From Mytilinidion resinicola (taxonomy: Eukaryota > Ascomycota > Dothideomycetes > Mytilinidiales > Mytilinidiaceae), in NCBI RefSeq assembly GCF_010093595.1, contig NW_022985444.1, forward strand, positions 1,673,539 through 1,737,538: DNA of 64,000 bases. The letters are read 5' to 3'. A model generated the notes under the pieces. It made no database searches and was not told the origin of the DNA. It saw nothing but the letters and a program-made list of their open reading frames with translations. Positions 44,947-55,425 of this stretch are shown piece after piece (positions within the stretch are counted from its first letter, which is position 1; every line of letters starts with the position of its first letter). A program made the position numbers and the translations under genes.

Positions 44947-46053
44947 GATCTTCGACCGGGGGCTAGAAGACTGTGTGAATTGAGGGAGGAGCCTGTCGAC
45001 ACACCTAGGCAGTACTGCAAGAAAAGGGATAGCACCGTCAGAAACCTCATGATGGTGGGCAGAGGGCCTAATTTAAGTTCCACGAATTCTGTGATCTGCT
45101 CAATACGAGGTTGTCCCGTGGCCAGCCACTTCGTTTAGCGGGCATGGCTAGCCAAGACAAGGCGAGAGCGCCTTTGGGCTGACTTTAGTCTGGGAAATTA
45201 AATAGGCCAAGCTTCGCGGGAAGTTGTTCTGCATTTCAGCTGCCTTGGCGGGTTGGTCTGGCCTATCATATCGGCTTCGGGAGACTAATTCGGGAGACCA
45301 CGTGATGAGTGCGACCGCTTGTCTTTGCTCCCCCTGCAGGTAAACGGCCGGGATGAGAACCCGAGGAACGCGACACGGGAGACTTTTGGCTGGGGGAGCG
45401 TTAGGCAACAGAGAAATATCTGCGAGGCCGGGAGACGTGCGACTCGCATGGGTTGGGAAGGTGTCCATCCTGCGCGGGCGGGAGGAAGAAAGGCCCCTGA
45501 TCGGGTGGACGATTGTGGCTTTTCGGTGGCTTTTGAATCAACGGCAAGGTTTCGCGGTCGTGAGTTGTGGTCTGTGGCGTGTTGGTCGTTGAGAAATCTG
45601 CGTCCTGCAGGCCTTCATCTGCTGTCACACGGGTGGCTGTATGTTGGCTTGCTGCGATTGTTTGTGTGGTGGTCTGGAATCGCGCATCGGGCCCAACCCA
45701 AACTGGGGTAGAAATAGCGAGCAGGTGAGGCTGTGCCGCCTTGCATTTGATACTTTCGCGACTTGCAGAGATGGAATAGTCCAAAACGAGTGAAGTATGT
45801 AGCCGATGAGTTGGTAATAAGCGCTATCGCAACGAGGCTGAGCACTCACCCTTTCGATAAGGGCGACACCCACCTCTAAGGCTGAGAGAAAGTCTTCGCA
45901 ATATAGATCATGATCTGCCCTTCTTTGGACGGAGAAGAGGTACAGAAGACACAAGGACCAACGACCTACCATTGAAACGGACTTTCTCATTGGCGATACG
46001 GCACCACATGATCCAACAACCGCACAAACCATACCGACGATACTCATATCGCC
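44947..46053. other. Intergenic between divergent genes
   Basis: 1.1 kb between head-to-head starts. Long overlapping frames on both strands at 45319-45784 and 45615-46047 have no recognisable protein text. I reject them as genes, though an upstream exon of the next gene is possible. Confidence 0.35.
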
Positions 46054-46479
46054 ATGGGTAATCCAGAACTAGGTCCCAACCCACCCTGGTACGTCCGCGC
46101 ACTCGACCCCACTCTTAAAATGGACAGCGACTTGGCCTACGAGATGAAGCAAACGCACATATCCCAAGTCGATGCCATCCACGGTTACCCACGCCGATTA
46201 GCAGCTTGCATCGCACTCGCAAAGGGCCACTACAACGCGCCGCCTACGGACGATGAGATTGAGGTTGCGCGACGATTGGGTGCAAGACCGCATGATAAGG
46301 TCTCCTGGATCAAAGAGCGGCTGCAGATGTCGCGAGCCATTTACAAGAAGTTGAGATATTTGGATAGGCAACGGGCAGCGGAGTTCATGTATAAATATCT
46401 AGGGCCTGTCGAAAGCGAAATGGGTCAGAGGATCCAGGGGAGATACGACAACGACTGGAGTGGGGGAGGCGGCTCATGA
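46054..46479 (+). CDS. Small conserved-looking hypothetical protein
   Basis: Single exon of 141 residues, ATG in good context (CGCCATGG). Composition is that of a soluble folded helical protein: PPWYVRALDPTLKMDSDLAY, QVDAIHGYPRRLAACIALAK, EIEVARRLGARPHDKVSWIK and AIYKKLRYLDRQRAAEFMYK. No signal peptide, membrane segment or motif I recognise. Its stop lies 32 bp from the convergent stop of BMT2. Confidence 0.6.
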   Translation: MGNPELGPNPPWYVRALDPTLKMDSDLAYEMKQTHISQVDAIHGYPRRLAACIALAKGHYNAPPTDDEIEVARRLGARPHDKVSWIKERLQMSRAIYKKLRYLDRQRAAEFMYKYLGPVESEMGQRIQGRYDNDWSGGGGS

Positions 46480-46511
46480 TGGGACAGCATGTGATAACTC
46501 TCTTCGCTCCT

Positions 46512-47402
46512 TCATTCCAACACAACGCAAAAGTTATTCTGTTGCACACCGTCTTTGAGCTTCTTCTTCGGCACCTTCCTACTTTTGGTTTCCCCAGTGT
46601 ATGACCATAAGTAGTACACTAATTTGGCTGAAAGTTTCTTGTGCTTGAGCTGGTATCCGAGTGAGCCCATGATCTGCATCAAATGCTCCTCGGTCAGATA
46701 TCGAGAGTTATTGACACAGGGAGCGGGGAGTACCAAGAACAGCGCCGGCAATCTATCCTGACTTGGGTTGGTTGGGGTTGATTTGCGTAGGAAGCTGCAA
46801 GTTCTTTTAAGCATTTCGCCACGAGCGGTGGCATCGGGTACGTAATTCAAGACCAGGGATAGAGATATGACATCGAATTGATCTTCAGGTCCATCCGGCA
46901 ATGGTCTTTCCATAAAGTCCTGTGTCTTGATTGCTGGGTCTTGCGAGTTGAGGTCGATGCGCGTGATATGTAGCCTGGGAGCCCGAGCTATAGCGTTGGC
47001 CGGAGACAGTGCTCCAACCTCAAGAACGGTGTATTGCCTCAGAGGATGTTCAGCAGCCGTCTTCCGAGGATCTCCTAGTACTCCATCGTCTTTCAGCCAC
47101 TCAAGTAATACGCGACTGGAATCTCCGCCTCTTTCAGCACTCTGACCTTTGATGCTGGCCGCCTGGTACAACTTTAACCCTCCATTATCCTCAATCTCTT
47201 TCTCGAGCTGCGATGCTCTAGCAGTCTCTCCAGTTTTGACAGCAGCAGCGTGTTGCTTTTGTAATCTGTGATGAGTCCGGATCAATGTTCTTGTGGCTTT
47301 TGATGTCAGTGAATGCGGCTGTTCTTTCCCTCCAGATAGCACAGGCGGCCGGCCATGGGATAGAGATTTCGATTTTGCACCTGGGCGCTTCTTGACGGCC
47401 AT
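46512..47402 (-). CDS. BMT2: 25S rRNA adenine-N1 methyltransferase Bmt2
   Basis: Single exon, 296 residues, ATG 47402. The basic N-terminus (MAVKKRPGAKSKSLSHGRPP) suits nucleolar targeting. The Bmt2 family pattern includes SLTSKATRTLIRTHHRLQKQ, ENGGL-like DNGGLKLYQAASIKGQ, SAM-binding motif I in YTVLEVGALSPANA, RIDLNSQDPAIKTQDFMERP and FDVISLSLVLNYVP. The C-terminus has LPAPCVNNSRYLTEEHLMQI and KLVYYLW. The yeast enzyme makes m1A2142 in 25S rRNA. Divergent from the uL23 gene 195 bp away. Confidence 0.9.
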   Translation of the reverse strand: MAVKKRPGAKSKSLSHGRPPVLSGGKEQPHSLTSKATRTLIRTHHRLQKQHAAAVKTGETARASQLEKEIEDNGGLKLYQAASIKGQSAERGGDSSRVLLEWLKDDGVLGDPRKTAAEHPLRQYTVLEVGALSPANAIARAPRLHITRIDLNSQDPAIKTQDFMERPLPDGPEDQFDVISLSLVLNYVPDATARGEMLKRTCSFLRKSTPTNPSQDRLPALFLVLPAPCVNNSRYLTEEHLMQIMGSLGYQLKHKKLSAKLVYYLWSYTGETKSRKVPKKKLKDGVQQNNFCVVLE

Positions 47403-47597
47403 CTTTGCGAGTCAAATTGCAATTTTGAGATCATATTCTGGAGGATGGAGATGGAATGAAAGTTGTGCAGGGATAAGTCGCACGTGAGGCGCTAGTCGCA
47501 AATCGGACCGCTAAGCGAAGAAAGCGCGAAAAATCCACACCACGAATTTGTCTCTCCAGTTCAACGTCCAGCTTCAACCACCACATCGCCAATCAAG
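47403..47597. promoter_or_regulatory. Divergent promoter of BMT2 and RPL25
   Basis: 195 bp between the two ATGs. Contains a CACGTG palindrome near 47481. Both genes act in large-subunit production, so shared control is plausible. Confidence 0.55.
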
Positions 47598-48324
47598 ATG
47601 CCACCAAAGGACTCCAAGAAGGGTATGTCAATCGCACTATGCACGATGGAGCTCTGCAGCTAGAGCTCATCTTCGTGGCCGTCCCTCTTTTGCGCCATAG
47701 CTAACAGCTTCACAGCTGGAAAGCCGACCAAGGCCGGCAAGCAGGCCAACGCCGCTGCGAAGGCCACTCTGAGAGGAGTAAGAACCACCACTTGAGGCGT
47801 GTCAGAACCTCCATCTCTGACTGCCTTGATTTGAAATCGCGCGCCATGCTCACATTTCAATCAAGGTGAATTCGCACAAGGTTCGCAAGGTCCGACATTC
47901 GACTTCGTTCCACAGGCCGAAAACCCTCGAGCTGTAAGCCCACCACAATCTCACTTTTCACTTCAAAAAGCTAGAAATCTGGCATTGGTACTGATACTTC
48001 ACGACTTTCAGGTCCCGCGCTCCCAAGTACCCCCGCCGCAGCATCCCTCACCAGCCCCGTCTCGATGCCGCCAAGATCCTCGTGCACCCGCTCAACACGG
48101 AGAGTGCGATGAAGAAGATCGAAGAGAACAATACGCTGGTCTTCATCGTCGATGTCAAGGCCAACAAGCGCCAGATCAAGGCCGCGCTCAAGACCCAGTA
48201 CGACGTCGACTGCGTCAAGGTCAACACCCTCATCCGCCCGGACGGCTCCAAAAAGGCCTTCGCCCGGCTCACCACCGACGTCGATGCGCTGGACATTGCG
48301 GCGACCAAGTTGGCGATTGTTTAA
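47598..48324 (+). CDS. RPL25: Ribosomal protein uL23 (Rpl25)
   Basis: Four exons: 47598-47622, 47716-47777, 47866-47933 and 48012-48324. Introns are 93, 88 and 78 nt and the protein has 155 residues. Short basic N-terminal extension ([20 protein letters not shown]), then [80 protein letters not shown] and [20 protein letters not shown]. It binds 25S rRNA near the exit tunnel and is a docking site for SRP and nascent-chain factors. The intron-dense 5' end is usual for fungal ribosomal protein genes. Confidence 0.96.
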
Positions 48325-48749
48325 GCATGTGGATCTAAAACGGGGCTATGGGAACGGGTTGAAGGTGCCGGCTACGGCTGGCTGGGCTTTTCATTGTGGC
48401 ATGGAACGGCGTTTTAACGACTGTAGTAAAGACGAGACGAATTCAAAGTCTTCGAATCCAAAGCCCGAGATTAGCCAGCTAGATGATTTGAATTGTGCAT
48501 GACGATATCTTTGTGATTGATGACCCTCCTGGAGGTTTTCGTATTTGTACATTTAGAATACGAAGTACACCAGACTACGCCTAACGTAACTCTTTCCTAA
48601 GCCTACTAATGTACAGTGCCATGAACTTATTCTGCCGGCCCAACCCAGGCGCTCATGCAATGAATATCGTACAGCTCCGCAATGCAATCCGTCGCCAATT
48701 GCTCTGCTCCATCATCTGATGAATATCCCTCATATCTCCATTAATGGCC
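48325..48749. other. Convergent 3' regions
   Basis: 3' untranslated regions of RPL25 and TIM8. No gene. Confidence 0.5.
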
Positions 48750-49181
48750 CTAGTTCCTCTGCAAAGCCTGCAACTCCTTCATGATAACATTATTCGCATC
48801 CATCCACCGATCCACACAGTTCTGCATGCACGGCTGCTCGTACTTATCCAGGTCCCTTGACGAAATCTTGGACGTGACGCACTTGCGGAAGCAGGTATCG
48901 GTGAGGTTGTGGATTGCTGTCATAGAAAGATGTGAGCTTTTGCGTAGTAATGGAGCCTGGGAGGCGGGGCGTGTATTTCAAGCCCAATAATGGGCGAGAA
49001 TCTTGATTTGGGAGGGGGAATGCTAAGCCAGGGAAGCCAGAGGGTGTGACATACCCGACTGTATCCTCGCCTTCTGCGACTCGTTTTGCACAAACTGCGT
49101 CAGCTCTTGCTTGTCGCGATCCGAGAGCTTTGCCAGGTCTTGCTCGTTGAAGCCGGGGCCGCCGCCGAGGGGGGAGTCCAT
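48750..49181 (-). CDS. TIM8: Mitochondrial intermembrane-space chaperone Tim8
   Basis: Exons 49181-49055 and 48916-48750 with a 138-nt intron, giving 97 residues. Too short for a long frame but clear: MDSPLGGGPGFNEQDLAKLS, then FVQNESQKARIQS|AIHNLT and the twin CX3C motif CFRKC..CMQNC with 16 residues between. These four cysteines form two disulphides via Mia40. Tim8 with Tim13 escorts inner-membrane precursors such as Tim23. Confidence 0.95.
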
Positions 49182-49385
49182 GCTGCTGGTCGAAAGCTTG
49201 ATTGCAGGGGTAAATATCGGGATAGAAATTCAGGCGAGGGTCGAGATGTCGCGATGGAGGTTTATAGATGAGTTTTCGAAGTCGTTGACGATGATGCTCT
49301 GTAAAGTTTTGGCTTGTTCTTTCGATGGAGACGGGGATGGCTCGGACGCTTTAACCACAAGCACGTGATGTCTCACGACCTAGCT

Positions 49386-49790
49386 TCATCGCTTCGTTCC
49401 ATTCCTCTCTTCTTCTCCCTTTCTTTGTTTTGTTTTTGCGTCCTTCGACTTCTTCTTCGCCTTCTCCGACCGCTCATTGTGGGTCTTTCCCAGAGCTTTT
49501 ATCCCACGCGGCTGGCCCTCTGCGCGTCGTCGCGGGATCTCAGGGATGTCGTTCGTCGGTGTAGAGGGCGTGATAGCTCTCAATTCGTCAATATGCCGTT
49601 CCAAGGTTCCCATCTCTTGATCAATGCTGTGCAAGTCCTTTTCCAGCTCTCCGAGATCGGCCTTCAAGTCGCTGCGACAGTCGTGCGCCTCCTCGAGCTG
49701 CAGGATCGCTTCAATGGCGGCGTTTGCGCCTGCTAGGGCGTCGGACTCGTACGTCAGGGCGTCGTCGGCTGTGCGGGCGGTGGTGGCCAT
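49386..49790 (-). CDS. Small coiled-coil hypothetical protein
   Basis: Single exon of 134 residues, ATG 49790. A helical coiled-coil core (AAIEAILQLEEAHDCRSDLK, ADLGELEKDLHSIDQEMGTL, ERHIDELRAI) is followed by a strongly basic tail (SEKAKKKSKDAKTKQRKGEE). It lies 204 bp upstream of TIM8 on the same strand. I do not recognise the family; small subunits of multiprotein complexes look like this. Confidence 0.55.
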   Translation of the reverse strand: MATTARTADDALTYESDALAGANAAIEAILQLEEAHDCRSDLKADLGELEKDLHSIDQEMGTLERHIDELRAITPSTPTNDIPEIPRRRAEGQPRGIKALGKTHNERSEKAKKKSKDAKTKQRKGEEERNGTKR

Positions 49791-50289
49791 CTTGATGAGG
49801 TTGATTGGTTTGTGGGAAAGTGAAGGTTTGAGGAGATGGTGTTGTGCGCTGGTTAAATCTACCTAGCAAGAGGCATAGGCGTACCGTGGGTCGACAATCA
49901 GAAAACTTCAAGGTGCCCAGAGTTCAGGACAGGTATGCAACAGCTTATTAGCTGGCTCGCTTGTACGAACACGTTTTACTCGGTATCTTCGTTTTGTGGC
50001 AATCTAGCAGAACACCTTGCATAGTTTTATGATAGAAAAAGAATTACCTTTGCTCAAGCGCTTTTCTTGTCGTCACAATTTTCATATATCGTTCCAAGTT
50101 TTCCATTCTACGTAAAGTTTTTGTGATAGTGCCAAAGCACATATCATTGATATTGGTTGTATTAATTCGAGTAAATGATGATAGACAATTTGAAGTTGTA
50201 GACAGGTAGTTCTACAGCGTACTCCTCCAAGGCATCACCCGCCGCTCGCACATAAACCGTGCAATCATACACGCCCCTCCTGCGGATCA
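49791..50289. other. Intergenic
   Basis: AT-rich and without a supported gene. Confidence 0.4.
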
Positions 50290-51212
50290 TCAGAAAGGAA
50301 CCTCCCCATTCCTCACGCCTCCCCGCATCTGAAGCAGATTAACATGCACCCTCGCTATCTGCGCATGAAGCTCGCTCACGTTCTTCTCCCACACCTTTTC
50401 GTCAAAATCCCTAGCTTGCTTCTCGTAAGCAAGGCCTTGAGCAGTATAAGTCTCCTTCATCTGCATCTGGGGCAGACCATCATCCCCATCCTCCTCCTTC
50501 CTCTTCCGCTCCGCCTCTTCCAACTTCTTAGAGAGTACCTCCCACTTAGCCTTCTCGGCGAAGTTCCTAAAGCCCTCATACCGCTCCTCATCCGCGGGAT
50601 GGGCTTCGTGTTCCGGTTCAGCGGTGCCACCCCGGGCCCGCATCCGCTCGGTCATTGTCTGTTTCTTCGTTTGTTCGACCGGCGTCTGAAGTGTTGTTAG
50701 CAAGCTTCGTAGGCACATACGAGGCCGTTACTTACAGTCTCGGTAGCAGAGGCAGAAGTGGCATGGAGTGCTCGTCCAGACTCAGCGTTGCCATCCTGCT
50801 TCTTGGTTTGTTCGACTGGCATCTGAAGTGTCGTTAGCAAGTTTCTTAGGGCGCATATGAAAACGTTACTTACACTTTTGGTCGGGGTGGCGGAAGCGTC
50901 ATCCTGCTCCATGCCATGCGAGGGTAGTATCTGCTTCTTGGTTTCTTCTCGCTCCTGAAGTCTTTTAAGGCAATTTTCGCAGGCACATGGGAGGATGTTG
51001 GTTGCATCTCCAGCTATGGTAACGGGAGTGGCAGCTGTAGTTGGCAGAGCAGGCTTCGGGAGGATACGTCGTCTCTTAGTAGCGCTCTCGATGGCAGGAG
51101 CCTCCGTCAAACGAGAGGCTGCGCGCTTGGTGCCCGTAGAGCCTGTCGTAAAGCCGGTTGGCTGGCCATAAGAGGCGAGCTTGGAGGCGGTAGCCTGCCC
51201 GTCGGAGGCCAT
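50290..51212 (-). CDS. Hypothetical protein with duplicated exon-intron unit
   Basis: Three exons: 51212-50874, 50822-50736 and 50685-50290. All junctions are phase 0 and the protein has 273 residues. The N-terminus is Ser/Thr/Ala-rich with a basic patch (TKRRRILPKP) and a CACENC motif. The C-terminal third is a charged helix (FAEKAKWEVLSKKLEEAERK, QARDFDEKVWEKNVSELHAQ). Both introns (51 and 50 nt) begin GTAAGTAACG and end GCTAAC.ACACTTCAG. The following exons both begin (M/T)PVEQTKKQ. The first intron has no stop and a length divisible by three, so its retention would keep the frame. Function unknown. Confidence 0.65.
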
Positions 51213-52507
51213 TTTCTATGTCGGTGCTGGTGATCGATGTCGGTGCTGGTGAAGGTGAGAGAAAAGGAGACACGAGAGGGAATAAGTAAGTGCGAATTTT
51301 TTTTCATTGTGGTGGGTAAGAGAGAACCGTGGTTGAACCAACTGGCCTTTGCTGCGGTGGGAATCATGGCTCCGAAGACGACGGCGGGTCCTGAATCATG
51401 GAGATGACTGGACTTATAAGACGTCGCGATAGGTAAGAAGTAGCTGGCGGTAGGTCTGTGCAATTCTCCTGTCAATTACCATACCTAGGTGTTCAGTGTA
51501 TTTCAAACGTCGGGAGCGATCGTATACACGTTAGGTGCGGACTGGGCACTTAGGTCTGCGGCTATCTGAGGTGGCGTAGCAAGTTTACCGCTTGTTCGGA
51601 AGAAAGATTCTGATTATTGGAAATGTATCCAGGGGCTTCGAAGAGTGTTAGGCAAGTGCATACAGTGTATTTCTGCTTAAACGTCTGGTCTGCGTGTACC
51701 TATCCGCCGCTATCGGAGGCGGCGTGGCAAGTTTTTCAGCCGCTCATCACATCTAGGTTCATAGTAATAGAATGCATCGAGGGGTTTCAGACTGCACTAG
51801 GAACATGTACAAGTCTACGACAGGACTGTGCAAAGCGAGCACCGTGAGAATAAATAAGGGGGCCGATATTGCCATACCTCCTTCCTGAGGTAGTGACTAG
51901 TCACACACCCTCTTCTTGGTATCTACGCCCTTTGATTAGTCCAAATCGCTTGAATTTCCGGGTCTTCCCCTCTAAAGGGGGATTTACTTGGCGCTTTTCA
52001 AGATGACCCGTAATTCAACAAACTCCTAGTATTTACTTGAACATATTTCCTACATTTAGGTTTATTGCTTACTATCTAGAGCATTTCCATATAACGGAAA
52101 TAGACATTTGCAGGCGAGCAACCCTACTGTTATCGTCTACTACAAGGTGTAGAAATATTTGACCCCTCGATAGAAGCCAGCAACTATGCTATGTATCAAT
52201 AGAACTATATATATACATAGATGTCTAATATGTGTGCACCGATTGCCTGCTATCTGAGTAGGCTTACGAGTTTACAGGTCGCTCAAAATATCACGCTGTG
52301 TAAAACAGTGCCACGGAAGCGTACATTATGCTATGACGAGGTAGTATCTATATCAAGCATCACACGATGGGCACATTTCATGAGCTAAGTGATGCTTTAT
52401 TATGAATATCTCTATGCTTCCCTAAACACCGCCCATGCCATATCGCAGTACAAAACCCCCACCCATTGCCGCCCCATTCTACCCCTCATCATCTAGCTCT
52501 ACCCTTC
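51213..52507. other. Intergenic
   Basis: 1.3 kb without a gene. Includes a diverged duplication and AT-rich sequence around 52.0-52.4 kb. Confidence 0.4.
51485..51812. repeat. Diverged tandem duplication, about 165-bp units
   Basis: Two units (about 51485-51662 and 51663-51812) share in order: CAGTGTATTTC, AAACGTC, GTCTGCG, CGCTATCNGAGGNGGCGT(A/G)GCAAGTTT, and later GNATNCANNGGGNTTC. Differences and short indels are frequent. Confidence 0.6.
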
Positions 52508-54646
52508 TCACACGCCAAGCAACTGATTCGGAATACACGCAAACACCGTACTCACAATCGCCATCACCGCACTGATCACAATGAGCACCCAATTCAATAG
52601 CTTCTCCTTAGCCCCCAACTCCTTCCCAAACAGCTTCAGATGAAACGCCAGCGGCAGAATAATGCAAATCGTAAATCCCGCCACACTCCCCAGCAGCGTC
52701 ATGATCCGATCGAACGACGGGAACACAATCGCGATGAACACGAACACAACCGTCACGGCGATGCGCAGGAAGAACTTGAAGAAGCCCCGGCTCATGCCAG
52801 ACATGCCCAGCATCGGGCCGCTGTGCCCTACGACGCGGCTGTCGAGGCCGCAGAGGATCTCGAGGGTACTGATGATTGGCCTCGCGTTCAGCGGGACTTT
52901 CGTGAGCGGGATGATAGCGATGCATATAGCGATGAAGACAGAGAGGGCCGGGGGATAGCCCTTGGTAAGGAAGATGTTGGAGGTGATCTCGTCGCGGACA
53001 GCGTCGCCGAACATGAGGATCCCGACGCAGGCCATGCCGAGGTCGAGCAGGTAGGTGAAGACGTAGGTGATGTCGACGGCATTGCGGTACTTGTAGGGGT
53101 GGCGCATGTCCCGGTAAATGTTGGGGAAGACGCTGTGGCCGCCCCAGGGGGACATGAGGAGGCCGAAGCTGAGCGGGACGGTGAGCCAGTTCTTGGGGAA
53201 GAGGTATTGGGGTGCGGGTTCGCGGAGGGAGCCAGGCTGGTGGGGTTTGATGGCTCCGTCGACCCAAACGGCGAGGACGACTGTGATTGGGTTAGAGGCG
53301 ATGCAGGTGTGATTGGTGAGGTTGACGACGGGGTGTTGACTTACTTCCTAGGCAGGACAGGATTCCGATCACGCTGGTGAAGCTGAGGAGTCGGAGAGGC
53401 AAGAATCCTAGGGGGATTAGGACTATTCCGCAGATGATTTTCCATGCGATGACACCCCAGCCAGGTATTAGGGCGTCCAGGCTGTCGGCGAAGAGTACTA
53501 CGAGGGCGACGCAGGCAGCTAGCAGCTCGACTGTGAACAGAACACTTGTAGCCACTCTAGCCTTGTGGCCAAAGGAGACGAAGGCAAGGTCTGCAAATGT
53601 GATGAGAGAGCTGTCTACATCGAGGCATTTGGCGAGTAGCTTGGCAGTGTATGATGTGGCTACAGCTGAGTATAGGAAAAAGACCATGCCAATGATCCAG
53701 CCCGAATACTTTATAGCAAGGGGCAAGCTCAGAAGCCCCACGCCGATTAATACGTTCACCGAATTGAAGACTGTCTGGGGCAGGGTGGACTGGCCTACCA
53801 CGACATGGATAATGTGGCCATCCTCTTCAATTTGCTTCACGATCAATGGCTCCCGCTCTTTATCCGGCTCGGAAACACCCTTTAATTGCTGTTCTCTGAA
53901 CAATTTACCAGCGTGGCGCATTGAAGGCTCGTTCACGCGTGCTGTGAGGCTGCCATAAGACGTGCCATAGCTGCCCCCAAACGGGGACGCCAGCGAAGGC
54001 TCAATGCTGAAGATACTGTCGTCTCGGACGGATCTCCTCTCTTGTATACGCTCCTCCACAGGATCAGGTAGTAGACGTGTGTCTTCCGAAGGCCCCACCT
54101 CTTCGTCAAACACGTTCTCCGATGGCAGTCGGCCGTCCTCCTCGAGAGCTGCTCGTAAGAGAGATCGCTGGTCTGATGGTGGTGGTAGACCTTGGGAAGG
54201 AAAGGGATCGTGTTCGTCATCGGACTCGACGCGGAAAGAGGGCCTGGCTGGCGTGATCTCGAAGAAGCCCGCGGCTCGTTGCCATGATCGCGCGAAGTTG
54301 TTGATACTGTTCACCCCACCAGCATCAGCGAGGGCCTGCACTCGCATAGTCATTGACGACCTGCAATTGACTGGTGTTAGCATGGTCTGGTATACTCGCG
54401 TGCTGTTCTTGCTGGTTTCGATATGGTGACATGACGCCTCAAGAGAGCTTACCGGCGTTTTCTAAGGTCCCCCTGGTTGATATTACGAGCTGGAGACCCC
54501 GAATGGGCTGTCGAGGTAGTGCTCTGGCCACTCTGGTGCCTCTCGAGCCCTTCGAATTGCACACGGCTTCCCACAGATTCAACCGACCCCCGGTGGCCTT
54601 GCTCATACTCGTCCCAAGTGGAGGGCCGCTTGCCCTTGATGTCCAT
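52508..54646 (-). CDS. AVT1: Vacuolar amino acid transporter, Avt1 type
   Basis: Three exons: 54646-54453, 54360-53345 and 53280-52508. Introns are 92 and 64 nt and the protein has 660 residues. A long Ser/acidic cytosolic N-terminus (MDIKGKRPSTWDEYEQGHRG) precedes the transporter core: QTVFNSVNVLIGVGLLSLPL in TM1 (the substrate-site break), GWIIGMVFFLYSAVATSYTA, LLFTVELLAAC-like VLFTVELLAACVALVVLF, SFGLLMSPWGGHSVFPNIYR in TM6, ALSVFIAICIAIIPLTKVPL and VAGFTICIILPLAFHLKLFG. This is the AAAP family. Yeast Avt1 imports neutral amino acids into the vacuole with proton exchange. Confidence 0.9.
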
Positions 54647-55425
54647 CTCTAGGTCCCAAGTTGCTTGGGGAGGAAGCAAAAAGCTGGGAGTCTGAAGATG
54701 GAGGGAACGACAGAAGACGTAGGAAATGAAACTGCGAAAAAAGTGGAGTGGCACGAGCAGCCTCTAGATTGGCGGCGAACTACAGCGGGAGCTATCAGGA
54801 TGGCGTCTGGATTGACATTGGGGATGCAGGGGACAATAAGGATTGCAGAGTTTTCAAGGTGGACTTTCCATTGTGAAGCTGCGCGCAGAAGGAAAGACGG
54901 TCTATCTAGTCGGGCGGGCGCAAGATAGGAAGCTGGAGGATAGATAGGATGGATCACGAGGTGGGCCCATTCACCCCGCCTCTCGCGCTCGCACCAGCTC
55001 CGGGGAAGAGTTTGGAGCTTCCAAGGTGCCTGGGTGGCGGCAAGACGAGACCGCAAGCCCCCAAAACGCAGTCCCGCCGCCCTTGGCCCCTGGCCCCTTG
55101 GCCCCTGGCCCCTTGGCCCACCGCCTACGGCCCTGTTAGCTAAGCGACAGCGGGCGCGGTGACGAACAATGCTGCACGCCAGTCCGTCCCACCTCACACA
55201 CAGCCCGAGCCACAAATCCTCCAGCTGAGGGCGCATCCTTTCTTCCTGCACCAACACCACCTCTACCGCTCCTCGATTTTGCAGCGGCCCTCCACGACGT
55301 CGACGCCGCGAAGGTCGGCCTTCACTCCCTTTTGTCGCGGCACTACACGAGTCGCTTCGAAAGAAATTTCCCGCCCAGCAAACCCCCGCCGCGAGTAGCC
55401 CGCACCCTCGATACCCACCGCCAGC
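54647..55425. promoter_or_regulatory. Divergent promoter region, AVT1-like / SUP45
   Basis: 779 bp between head-to-head starts. The half next to SUP45 is CT-rich, as in many fungal housekeeping promoters. Confidence 0.45.
55083..55119. repeat. GC-rich 15-bp tandem repeat
   Basis: About 2.5 units of CCTTGGCCCCTGGCC. Confidence 0.75.

Noticed and set aside
45319..46047. Overlapping frames of 127-140 codons on both strands
   Set aside because: No recognisable protein text; one would start 6 bp from the opposite ATG, leaving no room for promoters.
52640..53380. 246-codon plus-strand frame
   Set aside because: Antisense shadow of the AVT1-like gene in GC-biased DNA.
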